Source: Inia geoffrensis (Eukaryota; Chordata; Mammalia; Artiodactyla; Iniidae). Taken from it: a stretch of DNA of 64,000 nt. The translations under genes and the position numbers were made by a program. The stretch covers positions 74,446,784-74,510,783 of the forward strand of contig CM070910.1 of assembly GCA_036417435.1 (NCBI GenBank). The letters are read 5' to 3'. Position 1 is the first letter of the stretch, and each line of letters starts with the position of its first letter. Under the pieces are notes generated by a model that was not told where the DNA came from, did no database searches, and was given only the letters and a program-made list of their open reading frames with translations. Below, piece after piece: positions 1 to 10,375 of this stretch.

Positions 1-842
1 CACTTCCCACCGATCAAAAGGGCCCTCCGAAAAAAATGTAAAATCCAGAGAGGCAGGACAGGCCATGGAGAACCGGCAGCCTTGTTATGCTGATGGGCGG
101 GATGTAAATTGCCAACAGCCACTCTGGAGAAGTGGATGGTGTTTCCTGGAACAAAGAAAAAACCAAGCTAGAGAGCCTAGGGCACTTCCACTTATGGTGC
201 TATAGATTCGGAAAATTTAAATGAAAAAGACAGAGCCACACCAAAGTTGGGGGTTGCTCTGTGTACGGGAACCTAGACTATGGTACAACTACAATAGCCC
301 AGAAAGAGAAAACTGGATATAGAAGTTGTGGTACATCCCTACAATGGAATAGCACTCAACAATGAAATCAATGGCCACAGACCAGTAGCAGCATAATGAG
401 TGGATTTAGTTACGATGATTCTAAGTGAAATAAGTCACACAGAAAAAGAAACATCATAAGATATCACTAATACCGGGAATGGAAACAAGACTACGCATGA
501 ACTGCATTTCAAAACACAGCAGAGTCTCACATTTACAAAAGAAATTTATGCTTGCTTAAGGTCAAAGGAGAGTGGGGAGGCTGCATAAAACCAGAGATTG
601 ACATTAGGACAGATACCATTCCATAAGCCAAATATATATTAGACAAGACCTACTCCTCGCTCAACCAAATCGACTCAACACCCCATATTCCATACCTAGG
701 AATATACCTGACTGTGAAGAAACTTAAAACCCATACATTTATAGGTCTCCATAAGAAAATCCCTTGTGTACAGCAGCATACACACAGCAGTGTAAATAAG
801 CTAAATCCCCTTATAAAAATAAATTTGAAAAAGAAAGCACAA
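1..842 (+). mobile_element. L1 3'-end fragment in M0 (partial)
   Basis: Markers GTTGGGGGTTGCTC, ACCTAGAC, ACAACTACAAT, ACAAGACTAC, AAGCCAAAT and AATCCCTTG. This L1 subtype recurs in M5 and, except for AATCCCTTG, in M4. Confidence 0.85.
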
Positions 843-1624
843 GAACTGTGAAATAGAGAGAAATTCTTAAATAAGTCCTTGAGGGCTTGCGAGAAATCTT
901 GGATTTACCACCTCTACATCACCAGCTGTGGGAGACATAAGGCTGGACACTTGGGACTGATACTATTGGTGAGGGAATGCAGACCCTCTGAGGTAATGGT
1001 GCATGATTCCCATTCCACGGGTCCCAAATCTCCACGTTTAAGGGAGTTATCCTTCAGCTAAAATATGCATGGAAAACCCAGAATATGGTCCACGAAGTGA
1101 TCAGGCAAAATTTCTAAGATTCATCGCCATTTCCCCCCCCCCTGTTACTCGAGTTCGCTTTTCCAGATGCGATATTAACATTCTCCCCAATTCGAGAGTC
1201 AGTGCCTTTGACCTCTTGCTTGGCACAGTTTGCAATTTCTGTGGAAGATGAGCAGGAATAAGGAGAACCAATGAGCGGCTAACTCGATGTGTTTGGACGG
1301 GCACATTGAACGATGATTTCCCTACAGGAAGAAGAATTCACCAAAGGCTCAGCGTGCCATGCCGGCACGAGATTAGGGCCTGAAGCAATTATTCGGGTTT
1401 GCGGTCAGCTCACAAGAAAGCGAGTTGAGAAAAGGAGATTTTTGGCACTGTAACTCACAATCCTGCGGAGTTCCAAATGACCCCTATCATCCAAAAATTT
1501 ATTGAAGGAAGACTGTGAAGAGGACTTGAACACGACACAGAATTGCAGAAAACAGATATCAGGTGGTAGATAAGAATTGCTCTGAAATCGTAGGAAAAGA
1601 GACAGCAGTTCGACAGTGATGCAC
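1..1624 (+). repeat. satellite monomer M0 (5'-truncated)
   Basis: The window opens 114 bases into a unit, so the palindrome and the first bases of the L1 part are missing. The full unit would be 1,738 bp. It carries the longest C-tract (10 C). Markers GAGACATAAGG, CTAAGATTC and GAGACAGCAG are shared with M5, five units downstream. Confidence 0.95.
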
Positions 1625-1696
1625 TTGGCCAAAAAGGGCGTATGCGTTTTTTCCTGAATATATTCAGGAAAAAACGCATACGCCCTTTTTGGCCAA
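1625..1696. repeat. 72-bp perfect palindrome of M1
   Basis: Two 36-bp arms meet with no spacer. The arms begin TTGGCC at the outer ends and converge on the self-complementary core GAATATATTC (1655-1664). Symmetry stops at the base beyond TTGG/CCAA on each side. Each arm contains A/T runs around a GC-rich GGGCGTATGCG block with two CpGs. Such a sequence can extrude as a cruciform or fold as a hairpin when single-stranded. It could be two fused terminal inverted repeats, or an inverted duplication made at the junction where the L1 fragment joined the unit. I see no flanking target-site duplication. Confidence 0.98.
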
Positions 1697-2580
1697 CCAA
1701 GCAAGCCTGCAATGGAAATCCGCACTACAAGGAAGTCTCACTTCCCACAGATCAAAAGGGCCCTCCGAAAAAAATGTAAAATCCAGAGAGGCAGGACAGG
1801 CCATGGAGAACCGGCAGCCTTGTTATGCTGATGGGCAGGATGTAAATTGCCAACAGCCACTCTGGAGAAGTGGATGGTGTTTCCTGGAACAAAGAAAAAA
1901 CCAAGCTAGAGAGCCTAGGGCACTTCCACTTATGGTGCTATAGATTCGGAAAATTTAAATGAAAAAGACAGAGCCACACCAAAGTTTGGGGCTGCTCTGT
2001 GTACGGGAACCTTGACTATGGTACAACTTCAATAGCCCAGAAAGAGAAAAATGGATATAGAAGTTGTGGTACATCCCTACAATGGAATAGCACTCAACAA
2101 TGAAATCAATGGCCACAGACCAGTAGCAGCATAATGAGTGGATTTAGTTACGATGATTCTAAGTGAAATAAGTCACACAGAAAAAGAAACATCATAAGAT
2201 ATCACTAATACCGGGAATGGAAACACGACTACGCATGAACTGCATTTCAAAACACAGCAGAGTCTCACATTTACAAAAGAAATTTATGCTTGCTTAAGGT
2301 CAAAGGAGAGTGGGGAGGCTGCATAAAACCAGAGATGGACATTAGGACAGATACCATTCCATAAGACAAATATATATTAGACAAGACGTACTCCTCGCTC
2401 AACCAAATCGACTCAACACCCCATATTCCATACCTAGGAATATACCTGACTGTGAAGAAACTTAAAACCCATACATTTATAGGTCTCCATAAGAAAATCA
2501 CTTGTGTACAGCAGCATACACACAGCAGTGTAAATAAGCTAAATCCCCTTATAAAAATAAATTTGAAAAAGAAAGCACAA
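1697..2580 (+). mobile_element. L1 (LINE-1) 3'-end fragment in M1, sense strand
   Basis: Starts right after the palindrome and ends in an A-rich tail. The order of blocks matches a mammalian L1 3' end recalled from consensus: an ORF2 C-terminal relic (about 1712-2220), then GTGAAATAAGTCACACAG and a short GATATCAC block near the ORF2 end, then 3' UTR blocks resembling CTTATGGTTACCAAAGG, GGACCTACTG and CACTTTGCTGTACACC, then ATAAAAATAAATTTG with AATAAA at 2556-2561. The cetartiodactyl L1 3' UTR is the closest match I can recall. Relative to that consensus there seem to be internal losses near 1750 and near 2035. Divergence from L1 is high while monomers are near-identical, so the capture is old and homogenisation recent. 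Local markers are GGGCAGGATG, GAGATGGAC and GACGTACTCC. Confidence 0.87.
1712..2220 (+). pseudogene. relic of L1 ORF2 C-terminus (recurs in every monomer)
   Basis: ORF2 encodes the L1 endonuclease and reverse transcriptase; only the extreme C-terminal part lies here. From 1712 one frame reads MEIRTTRKSHFPP, resembling the L1 MQIKTT..H.TP stretch. A different frame then carries the best match, CQQPLWRSGWCFL (about 1849-1887), resembling the L1 block QPLW.S.W.FL. It is closed by a stop at 1941-1943 after PLMVL (L1-like PLLGI). Homology then continues at DNA level past that stop to about 2220, where L1 ORF2 would normally end. The frame change, the internal stop and the missing reverse transcriptase and endonuclease domains make it a non-functional fossil. 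The same structure sits at offsets 88 to 596 of the other units. Confidence 0.8.
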
Positions 2581-3360
2581 GGACTGTGAAATAGAGAGAA
2601 ATTCTTAAATAAGTCCTTGAGGGCCTGCGAGAAATGTTGGATTTACCACCTCTACATCACCAGCTGTGGGAGAAATAAGGCTGGACACTTGGGACTGATA
2701 CTATTGGTGAGGGAATGCAGACCCTCTGAGGTAATGGTGCATGATTCCCATTCCACGGGTCCCAAATCTCCACGTTTAAGGGAGTTATCCTTCAGCTAAA
2801 ATATGCATGGAAAACCCAGAATATGGTCCACGAAGTGATCAGGCAAAATTTCTAAAATTCATCGCCATTTCCCCCCCCTGTTACTCGAGTTCGCCTTTCC
2901 AGATGCGATATTAACATTCTCCCCAATTCGAGAGTCAGTGCCTTTGACCTCTTGCTTGGCACAGTTTGCAATTTCTGTGGAAGATGAGCAGGAATAAGGA
3001 GAACCAATGAGCGGCTAACTCGATGTGTTTGGACGGGCACATTGAACGATGATTTCCCTACAGGAAGAAGAATTCACCAAAGGCTCAGCGTGCCATGCCG
3101 GCACGAGATTAGGGCCTGAAGCAATTATTCGCGTTTGCGGTCAGCTCACAAGAAAGCGAGTTGAGAAAAGGAGATTTTTGGCACTGTAACTCACAATCCT
3201 GCGGAGTTCCAAATGACCCCTATCATCCAAAAATTTATTGAAGGAAGACTGTGAAGAGGACTTGAACACGACACAGAATTGCAGAAAACAGATATCAGGT
3301 GGTAGATAAGAATTGCTCTGAAATCGTAGGAAAAGAGGCAGCAGTTCGACAGTGATGCAC
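2581..3360. other. unrecognised non-L1 part of the unit (M1 example)
   Basis: About 780 bp between the L1 A-rich tail and the next palindrome, present in every monomer at offsets 957 to 1736. I recognise no SINE, tRNA, LTR or gene in it on either strand. It contains an 8-base C-tract (2871-2878), several CpGs, a NotI-free GC-moderate stretch, and an AATAAA on the minus strand (TTTATT within AAAAATTTATTGAAGG, about 3234-3239). Reading frames of 60 to 106 codons occur on both strands but have no family resemblance that I can see. Confidence 0.75.
2871..2878. repeat. C-tract (M1 example, 8 C)
   Basis: A homopolymer that changes between monomers: 10 C in M0 and M7, 9 in M5 and M8, 8 in most, 7 after an extra T in M3, M4, M22, M24, M27, M34 and M36. 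It is interrupted as TTCA followed by 5 or 6 C in M11-M17, M19-M21 and M23. It explains most 1 to 2 bp differences in unit length. Confidence 0.9.
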
Positions 3361-3432
3361 TTGGCCAAAAAGGGCGTATGCGTTTTTTCCTGAATATATT
3401 CAGGAAAAAACGCATACGCCCTTTTTGGCCAA
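3361..3432. repeat. palindrome of M2
   Basis: Perfect 72-bp palindrome. Confidence 0.97.
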
Positions 3433-4316
3433 CCAAGCAAGCCTGCAATGGAAATCCGCACTACAAGGAAGTCTCACTTCTCACCGATCAAAAGGTCCCT
3501 CCGAAAAAAATGTAAAATCCAGAGAGGCAGGACAGGCCATGGAGAACCAGCAGCCTTGTTATGCTGATGGGCGGGATGTAAATTGCCAACAGCCACTCTG
3601 GAGAAGTGGATGGTGTTTTCTGGAACAAAGAAAAAACCAAGCTAGAGAGCCTAGGGCACTTCCACTTATGGTGCTATAGATTCGGAAAATTTAAATGAAA
3701 AAGACAGAGCCACACCAAAGTTTGGGGCTGCTCTGTGTACGGGAACCTTGAATATGGTACAATTTCAATAGCCCAGAAAGAGAAACATGGATATAGAAGT
3801 TGTGGTACATCCCTACAATGGAATATCACTCAACAATGAAATCAATGGCCACAGACCAGTAGCAGCATAATGAGTGGATTTAGTTACGATGATTCTAAGT
3901 GAAATAAGTCACACATAAAAAGAAACATCATAAGATATCACTAATACCGGGAATGGAAACACGACTACGCATGAACTGCATTTCAAAACACTGCAGAGTC
4001 TCACATTTACAAAAGAAATTTATGCTTGCTTAAGGTCAAAGGAGAGTGGGGAGGCTGCATAAAACCAGAGATTGACATTAGGACAGATACCATTCCATAA
4101 GACAAATATATATTAGACAAGACCTACTCCTCGCTCAACCAAATCGACTCAACACCCCATATTCCATACCTAGGAATATACCTGACTGTGAAGAAACTTA
4201 AAACCCATACATTTATAGGTCTCCATAAGAAAATCACTTGTGTACAGCAGCATACACACAGCAGTGTAAATAAGCTAAATCCCCTTATAAAAATAAATTT
4301 GAAAAAGAAAGCACAA
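3433..4316 (+). mobile_element. L1 3'-end fragment in M2
   Basis: Subtype with CTTCTCACC, GTGTTTTCTGG, GAATATGG, ACAATTTC, AATATCAC and CACATAAAA, shared with M3 and M7. CACTGCAG (3989) recurs only in M6. Confidence 0.85.
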
Positions 4317-5096
4317 GAACTGTGAAATAGAGAGAAATTCTTAAATAAGTCCTTGAGGGCTTGCGAGAAATCTTGGATTTACCACCTCTACATCACCAGC
4401 TGTGGGAGAGATAAGGCTGGACACTTGGGACTGATACTATTGGTGAGGGAATGCAGACCCTCTGAGGTAATGGTGCATGATTCCCATTCCACGGGTCCCA
4501 AATCTCCACGTTTAAGGGAGTTATCCTTCAGCTAAAATATGCATGGAAAACCCAGAATATGGTCCACGAAGTGATCAGGCAAAATTTCTAAAATTCATCG
4601 CCATTTCCCCCCCCTGTTACTCGAGTTCGCCTTTCCAGATGTGATATTAACATTCTCCCCAACTCGAGAGTCAGTGCCTTTGACCTCTTGCTTGGCACAG
4701 TTTGCAATTTCTGTGGAAGATGAGCAGGAATAAGGAGAACCAATGAGCGGCTAACTCGATGTGTTTGGACGGGCACATTGAACGATGATTTCCCTACAGG
4801 AAGAAGAATTCACCAAAGGCTCAGCGTGCCATGCCGGCACGAGATTAGGGCCTGAAGCAATTATTCGGGTTTGCGGTCAGCTCACAAGAAAGCGAGTTGA
4901 GAAAAGGAGATTTTTGGCACTGTAACTCACAATCCTGCGGAGTTCCAAATGACCCCTATCATCCAAAAATTTATTGAAGGAAGACTGTGAAGAGGACTTG
5001 AACACGACACAGAATTGCAGAAAACAGATATCAGGTGGTAGATAAGAATTGCTCTGAAATCGTAGGAAAAGAGGCAGCAGTTCGACAGTGATGCAC

Positions 5097-5168
5097 TTGG
5101 CCAAAAAGGGCGTATGCGTTTTTTCCTGAATATATTCAGGAAAAAACGCATACGCCCTTTTTGGCCAA
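5097..5168. repeat. palindrome of M3
   Basis: Perfect 72-bp palindrome. Confidence 0.97.
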
Positions 5169-6052
5169 CCAAGCAAGCCTGCAATGGAAATCCGCACTAC
5201 AAGGAAGTCTCACTTCTCACCGATCAAAAGGGCCCTCCGAAAAAAATGTAAAATCCAGAGAGGCAGGACAGGCCATGGAGAACCGGCAGCCTTGTTATGC
5301 TGATGGGCGGGATGTAAATTGCCAACAGCCACTCTGGAGAAGTGGATGGTGTTTTCTGGAACAAAGAAAAAACCAAGCTAGAGAGCCTAGGGCACTTCCA
5401 CTTATGGTGCTATAGATTCGGAAAATTTAAATGAAAAAGACAGAGCCACACCAAATTTTGGGGCTGCTCTGTGTACGGGAACCTTGAATATGGTACAATT
5501 TCAATAGCCCAGAAAGAGAAAAATGGATATAGAAGTTGTGGTACATCCCTACAATGGAATATCACTCAACAATGAAATCAATGGCCACAGACCAGTAGCA
5601 GCATAATGAGTGGATTTAGTTACGATGATTCTAAGTGAAATAAGTCACACATAAAAAGAAACATCATAAGATATCACTAATACCGGGAATGGAAACACGA
5701 CTACGCATGAACTGCATTTCAAAACACAGCAGAGTCTCACATTTACAAAAGAAATTTATGCTTGCTTAAGGTCAAAGGAGAGTGGGGAGGCTGCATAAAA
5801 CCAGAGATTGACATTAGGACAGATACCATTCCATAAGACAAATATATATTAGACAAGACCTACTCCTCGCTCAACCAAATCGACTCAACACCCCATATTC
5901 CATACCTAGGAATATACCTGACTGTGAAGAAACTTAAAACCCATACATTTATAGGTCTCCATAAGAAAATCACTTGTGTACAGCAGCATACACACAGCAG
6001 TGTAAATAAGCTAAATCCCCTTATAAAAATAAATTTGAAAAAGAAAGCACAA
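5169..6052 (+). mobile_element. L1 3'-end fragment in M3
   Basis: M2/M7 subtype, with CCAAATTTTGG shared with M7. Confidence 0.85.
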
Positions 6053-6831
6053 GGACTGTGAAATAGAGAGAAATTCTTAAATAAGTCCTTGAGGGCTTGC
6101 GAGAAATCTTGGATTTACCACCTCTACATCACCAGCTGTGGGAGAGATAAGGCTGGACACTTGGGACTGATACTATTGGTGAGGGAATGCAGACCCTCTG
6201 AGGTAATGGTGCATGATTCCCATTGCACGGGTCCCAAATTTCCACGTTTAAGGGATTTATCCTTCAGCTAAAATATGCATGGAAAACCTAGAATATGGTC
6301 CACGAAGTGATCAGGCAAAATTTCTAAATTTCATCGCCATTTTCCCCCCCGGTACTCGAGTTCACCTTTCCAGATGCGATATTAACATTCTCCCCACTTG
6401 GAGAGTCAGTGCCTTTGACCTCTTGTTTGGCACAGTTTGCAATTCCTGTGGAAGATGAGCAGGAATAAGGAGAACCAATGAGCGGCTAACTCGATGTGTT
6501 TGGACGGGCACACTGAACGATGATTTCCCTACAGGTAGAAGAATTCACCAAAGGCTCAGCGTGCCATGCCGGAACGAGATTAGGGCCTGAAGCAATTATT
6601 CGGGTTTGCGGTCAGCTCACAAGAAAGCGAGTTGAGAAAAGGAGATTTTTGGCACTGTAACTCACAATCCTGCGGAGTTCCAAGTGACCCTTATCATCCA
6701 AAAATTTATTGAAGGAAGACTGTGGAGAGGACTTGAACACGACACAGAATTGCAGAAAACAGATATCAGGTGGTAGATAAGAATTGCTCTGAAATCGTAG
6801 GAATAGAGGCAGCAGTTCGACAGTGATGCAC

Positions 6832-6903
6832 TTGGCCAAAAAGGGCGTATGTGTTTTTTCCTGAATATATTCAGGAAAAAACGCATACGCCCTTTTTGGC
6901 CAA
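6832..6903. repeat. palindrome of M4 (one mismatch)
   Basis: Left arm reads TATGTG instead of TATGCG, a CpG to TpG change typical of methylcytosine deamination. The right arm is unchanged. Confidence 0.97.
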
Positions 6904-7787
6904 CCAAGCAAGCCTGCAATGGAAATCCGCACTACAAGGAAGTCTCACTTCCCACCGATCAAAAGGGCCCTCCGAAAAAAATGTAAAATCCAGAGAGGCA
7001 GGACAGGCCATGGAGAACCGGCAGCCTTGTTATGCTGATGGGCGGGATGTAAATTGCCAACAGCCACTCTGGAGAAGTGGATGGTGTTTCCTGGAACAAA
7101 GAAAAAACCAAGCTAGAGAGCCTAGGGCACTTCCACTTATGGTGCTATAGATTCGGAAAATTTAAATGAAAAAGACAGAGCCACACCAAAGTTGGGGGTT
7201 GCTCTGTGTACGGGAACCTAGACTATGGTACAACTACAATAGCCCAGAAAGAGAAAACTGGATATAGAAGTTGTGGTACATCCCTACAATGGAATAGCAC
7301 TCAACAATGAAATCAATGGCCACAGACCAGTAGCAGCATAATGAGTGGATTTAGTTACGATGATTCTAAGTGAAATAAGTCACACAGAAAAAGAAACATC
7401 ATAAGATATCACTAATACCGGGAATGGAAACAAGACTACGCATGAACTGCATTTCAAAACACAGCAGAGTCTCACATTTACAAAAGAAATTTATGCTTGC
7501 TTAAGGTCAAAGGAGAGTGGGGAGGCTGCATAAAACCAGAGATTGACATTAGGACAGATACCATTCCATAAGCCAAATATATATTAGACAAGACCTACTC
7601 CTCGCTCAACCAAATGGACTCAACACCCCGTATTCCATACCTAGGAATATACCTGACTGTGAAGAAACTTAAAGCCCATACATTTATAGGTCTCCATAAG
7701 AAAATCACTTGTATACAGCAGCATACACACAGCAGTGTAAATAAGCTAAATCCCCTTATAAAAATAAATTTGAAAAAGAAAGCACAA
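6904..7787 (+). mobile_element. L1 3'-end fragment in M4
   Basis: GTTGGGGGTTGCTC, ACAAGACTAC and AAGCCAAAT as in M0/M5. It adds AAATGGACTC, CCCCGTATT and CTTGTATAC, which reappear far downstream in M32 and M35. Confidence 0.85.
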
Positions 7788-8566
7788 GGACTGTGAAATA
7801 GAGAGAAATTCTTAAATAAGTCCTTGAGGGCTTGCGAGAAATCTTGGATTTACCACCTCTACATCACCAGCTGTGGGAGAGATAAGGCTGGACACTTGGG
7901 ACTGATACTATTGGTGAGGGAATGCAGACCCTCTGAGGTAATGGTGCATGATTCCCATTGCACGGGTCCCAAATTTCCACGTTTAAGGGATTTATCCTTC
8001 AGCTAAAATATGCATGGAAAACCTAGAATATGGTCCACGAAGTGATCAGGCAAAATTTCTAAAATTCATCGCCATTTTCCCCCCCGGTACTCGAGTTCGC
8101 CTTTCCAGATGCGATATTAACATTCTCCCCACTTGGAGAGTCAGTGCCTTTGACCTCTTGTTTGGCACAGTTTGCAATTCCTGTGGAAGATGAGCAGGAA
8201 TAAGGAGAACCAATGAGCGGCTAACTCGATGTGTTTGGACGGGCACACTGAACGATGATTTCCCTACAGGTAGAAGAATTCACCAAAGGCTCAGCGTGCC
8301 ATGCCGGAACGAGATTAGGGCCTGAAGCAATTATTCGGGTTTGCGGTCAGCTCACAAGAAAGCGAGTTGAGAAAAGGAGATTTTTGGCACTGTAACTCAC
8401 AATCCTGCGGAGTTCCAAATGACCCCTATCATCCAAAAATTTATTGAAGGAAGACTGTGGAGAGGACTTGAACACGACACAGAATTGCATAAAACAGATA
8501 TCAGGTGGTAGATAAGAATTGCTCTGAAATCGTAGGAATAGAGGCAGCAGTTCGACAGTGATGCAC

Positions 8567-8638
8567 TTGGCCAAAAAGGGCGTATGCGTTTTTTCCTGAA
8601 TATATTCAGGAAAAAACGCATACGCCCTTTTTGGCCAA
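8567..8638. repeat. palindrome of M5
   Basis: Perfect 72-bp palindrome. Confidence 0.97.
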
Positions 8639-9522
8639 CCAAGCAAGCCTGCAATGGAAATCCGCACTACAAGGAAGTCTCACTTCCCACCGATCAAAAG
8701 GGCCCTCCGAAAAAAATGTAAAATCCAGAGAGGCAGGACAGGCCATGGAGAACCGGCAGCCTTGTTATGCTGATGGGCGGGATGTAAATTGCCAACAGCC
8801 ACTCTGGAGAAGTGGATGGTGTTTCCTGGAACAAAGAAAAAACCAAGCTAGAGAGCCTAGGGCACTTCCACTTATGGTGCTATAGATTCGGAAAATTTAA
8901 ATGAAAAAGACAGAGCCACACCAAAGTTGGGGGTTGCTCTGTGTACGGGAACCTAGACTATGGTACAACTACAATAGCCCAGAAAGAGAAAACTGGATAT
9001 AGAAGTTGTGGTACATCCCTACAATGGAATAGCACTCAACAATGAAATCAATGGCCACAGACCAGTAGCAGCATAATGAGTGGATTTAGTTACGATGATT
9101 CTAAGTGAAATAAGTCACACAGAAAAAGAAACATCATAAGATATCACTAATACCGGGAATGGAAACAAGACTACGCATGAACTGCATTTCAAAACACAGC
9201 AGAGTCTCACATTTACAAAAGAAATTTATGCTTGCTTAAGGTCAAAGGAGAGTGGGGAGGCTGCATAAAACCAGAGATTGACATTAGGACAGATACCATT
9301 CCATAAGCCAAATATATATTAGACAAGACCTACTCCTCGCTCAACCAAATCGACTCAACACCCCATATTCCATACCTAGGAATATACCTGACTGTGAAGA
9401 AACTTAAAACCCATACATTTATAGGTCTCCATAAGAAAATCCCTTGTGTACAGCAGCATACACACAGCAGTGTAAATAAGCTAAATCCCCTTATAAAAAT
9501 AAATTTGAAAAAGAAAGCACAA
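8639..9522 (+). mobile_element. L1 3'-end fragment in M5
   Basis: Carries every M0 marker, including AATCCCTTG. Confidence 0.85.
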
Positions 9523-10303
9523 GAACTGTGAAATAGAGAGAAATTCTTAAATAAGTCCTTGAGGGCTTGCGAGAAATCTTGGATTTACCACCTCTACATC
9601 ACCAGCTGTGGGAGACATAAGGCTGGACACTTGGGACTGATACTATTGGTGAGGGAATGCAGACCCTCTGAGGTAATGGTGCATGATTCCCATTCCACGG
9701 GTCCCAAATCTCCACGTTTAAGGGAGTTATCCTTCAGCTAAAATATGCATGGAAAACCCAGAATATGGTCCACGAAGTGATCAGGCAAAATTTCTAAGAT
9801 TCATCGCCATTTCCCCCCCCCTGTTACACGAGTTCGCTTTTCCAGATGCGATATTAACATTCTCCCCAATTCGAGAGTCAGTGCCTTTGACCTCTTGCTT
9901 GGCACAGTTTGCAATTTCTGTGGAAGATGAGCAGGAATAAGGAGAACCAATGAGCGGCTAACTCGATGTGTTTGGACGGGCACATTGAACGATGATTTCC
10001 CTACAGGAAGAAGAATTCACCAAAGGCTCAGCGTGCCATGCCGGCACGAGATTAGGGCCTGAAGCAATTATTCGGGTTTGCGGTCAGCTCACAAGAAAGC
10101 GAGTTGAGAAAAGGAGATTTTTGGCACTGTAACTCACAATCCTGCGGAGTTCCAAATGACCCCTATCATCCAAAAATTTATTGAAGGAAGACTGTGAAGA
10201 GGACTTGAACACGACACAGAATTGCAGAAAACAGATATCAGGTGGTAGATAAGAATTGCTCTGAAATCGTAGGAAAAGAGACAGCAGTTCGACAGTGATG
10301 CAC

Positions 10304-10375
10304 TTGGCCAAAAAGGGCGTATGCGTTTTTTCCTGAATATATTCAGGAAAAAACGCATACGCCCTTTTTGGCCAA
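10304..10375. repeat. palindrome of M6
   Basis: Perfect 72-bp palindrome. Confidence 0.97.

Larger units (their letters stand above)
1625..3360 (+). repeat. satellite monomer M1 (reference copy, 1,736 bp)
   Basis: First complete unit and the reference for offsets: palindrome 1625-1696, L1 part 1697-2580, unrecognised part 2581-3360. Private markers GGCCTGCGAG, AAATGTTGG and GAGAAATAAGG lie in the last part. Its first half matches M6. Confidence 0.97.
3361..5096 (+). repeat. satellite monomer M2
   Basis: 1,736 bp. GATGTGAT (a CpG to TpG change) and CAACTCG in the non-L1 part are shared with M6. Confidence 0.96.
5097..6831 (+). repeat. satellite monomer M3
   Basis: 1,735 bp. The non-L1 part is strongly marked: CATTGCACGGG, GGGATTTAT, CCACTTGGAG, CTTGTTTGG, ACAGGTAG, CCGGAACG, CTGTGGAGAG and GGAATAGAGG. 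All of these recur in M4 only as a set. The L1 part instead matches M7, so this monomer combines two subtypes. Confidence 0.96.
6832..8566 (+). repeat. satellite monomer M4
   Basis: 1,735 bp. The non-L1 part is nearly that of M3, while the L1 part belongs to the M0/M5 subtype. Confidence 0.96.
8567..10303 (+). repeat. satellite monomer M5
   Basis: 1,737 bp. Near-copy of M0 (GAGACATAAGG, CTAAGATTC, GAGACAGCAG), differing at TTACACGAG and with 9 C instead of 10. Confidence 0.96.

Noticed and set aside
879..1061. Plus-strand 60-codon frame repeated in every monomer
   Set aside because: It does not begin at an ATG (TTG in M1), lacks any recognisable domain, and is multiplied only by the satellite period.
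1625..1696. Palindrome as a rho-independent terminator
   Set aside because: The context is a mammalian satellite, not a bacterial operon, and the dyad has no loop or upstream gene.
1625..1696. Palindrome as a complete MITE or terminal inverted repeats of a DNA transposon
   Set aside because: There is no internal sequence and I see no target-site duplication. A fused-TIR origin remains possible but unsupported.
1405..1725. Minus-strand 106-codon and 85-codon frames conserved in almost every monomer
   Set aside because: They recur because the unit recurs. They overlap each other and run through the palindrome, and they resemble no family I know.
3021..3040. Possible CENP-B box around CTCGATGTG..GGACGGG
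   Set aside because: The distance between the TCG and CGGG elements is 11 bases instead of 7, and the central A is not in place.
3347..3356. Pol III B-box-like GTTCGACAG suggesting a tRNA-derived SINE
   Set aside because: The last consensus base is wrong. No A box lies at the proper distance upstream, and no tRNA fold or cetacean tRNA-SINE sequence is visible.
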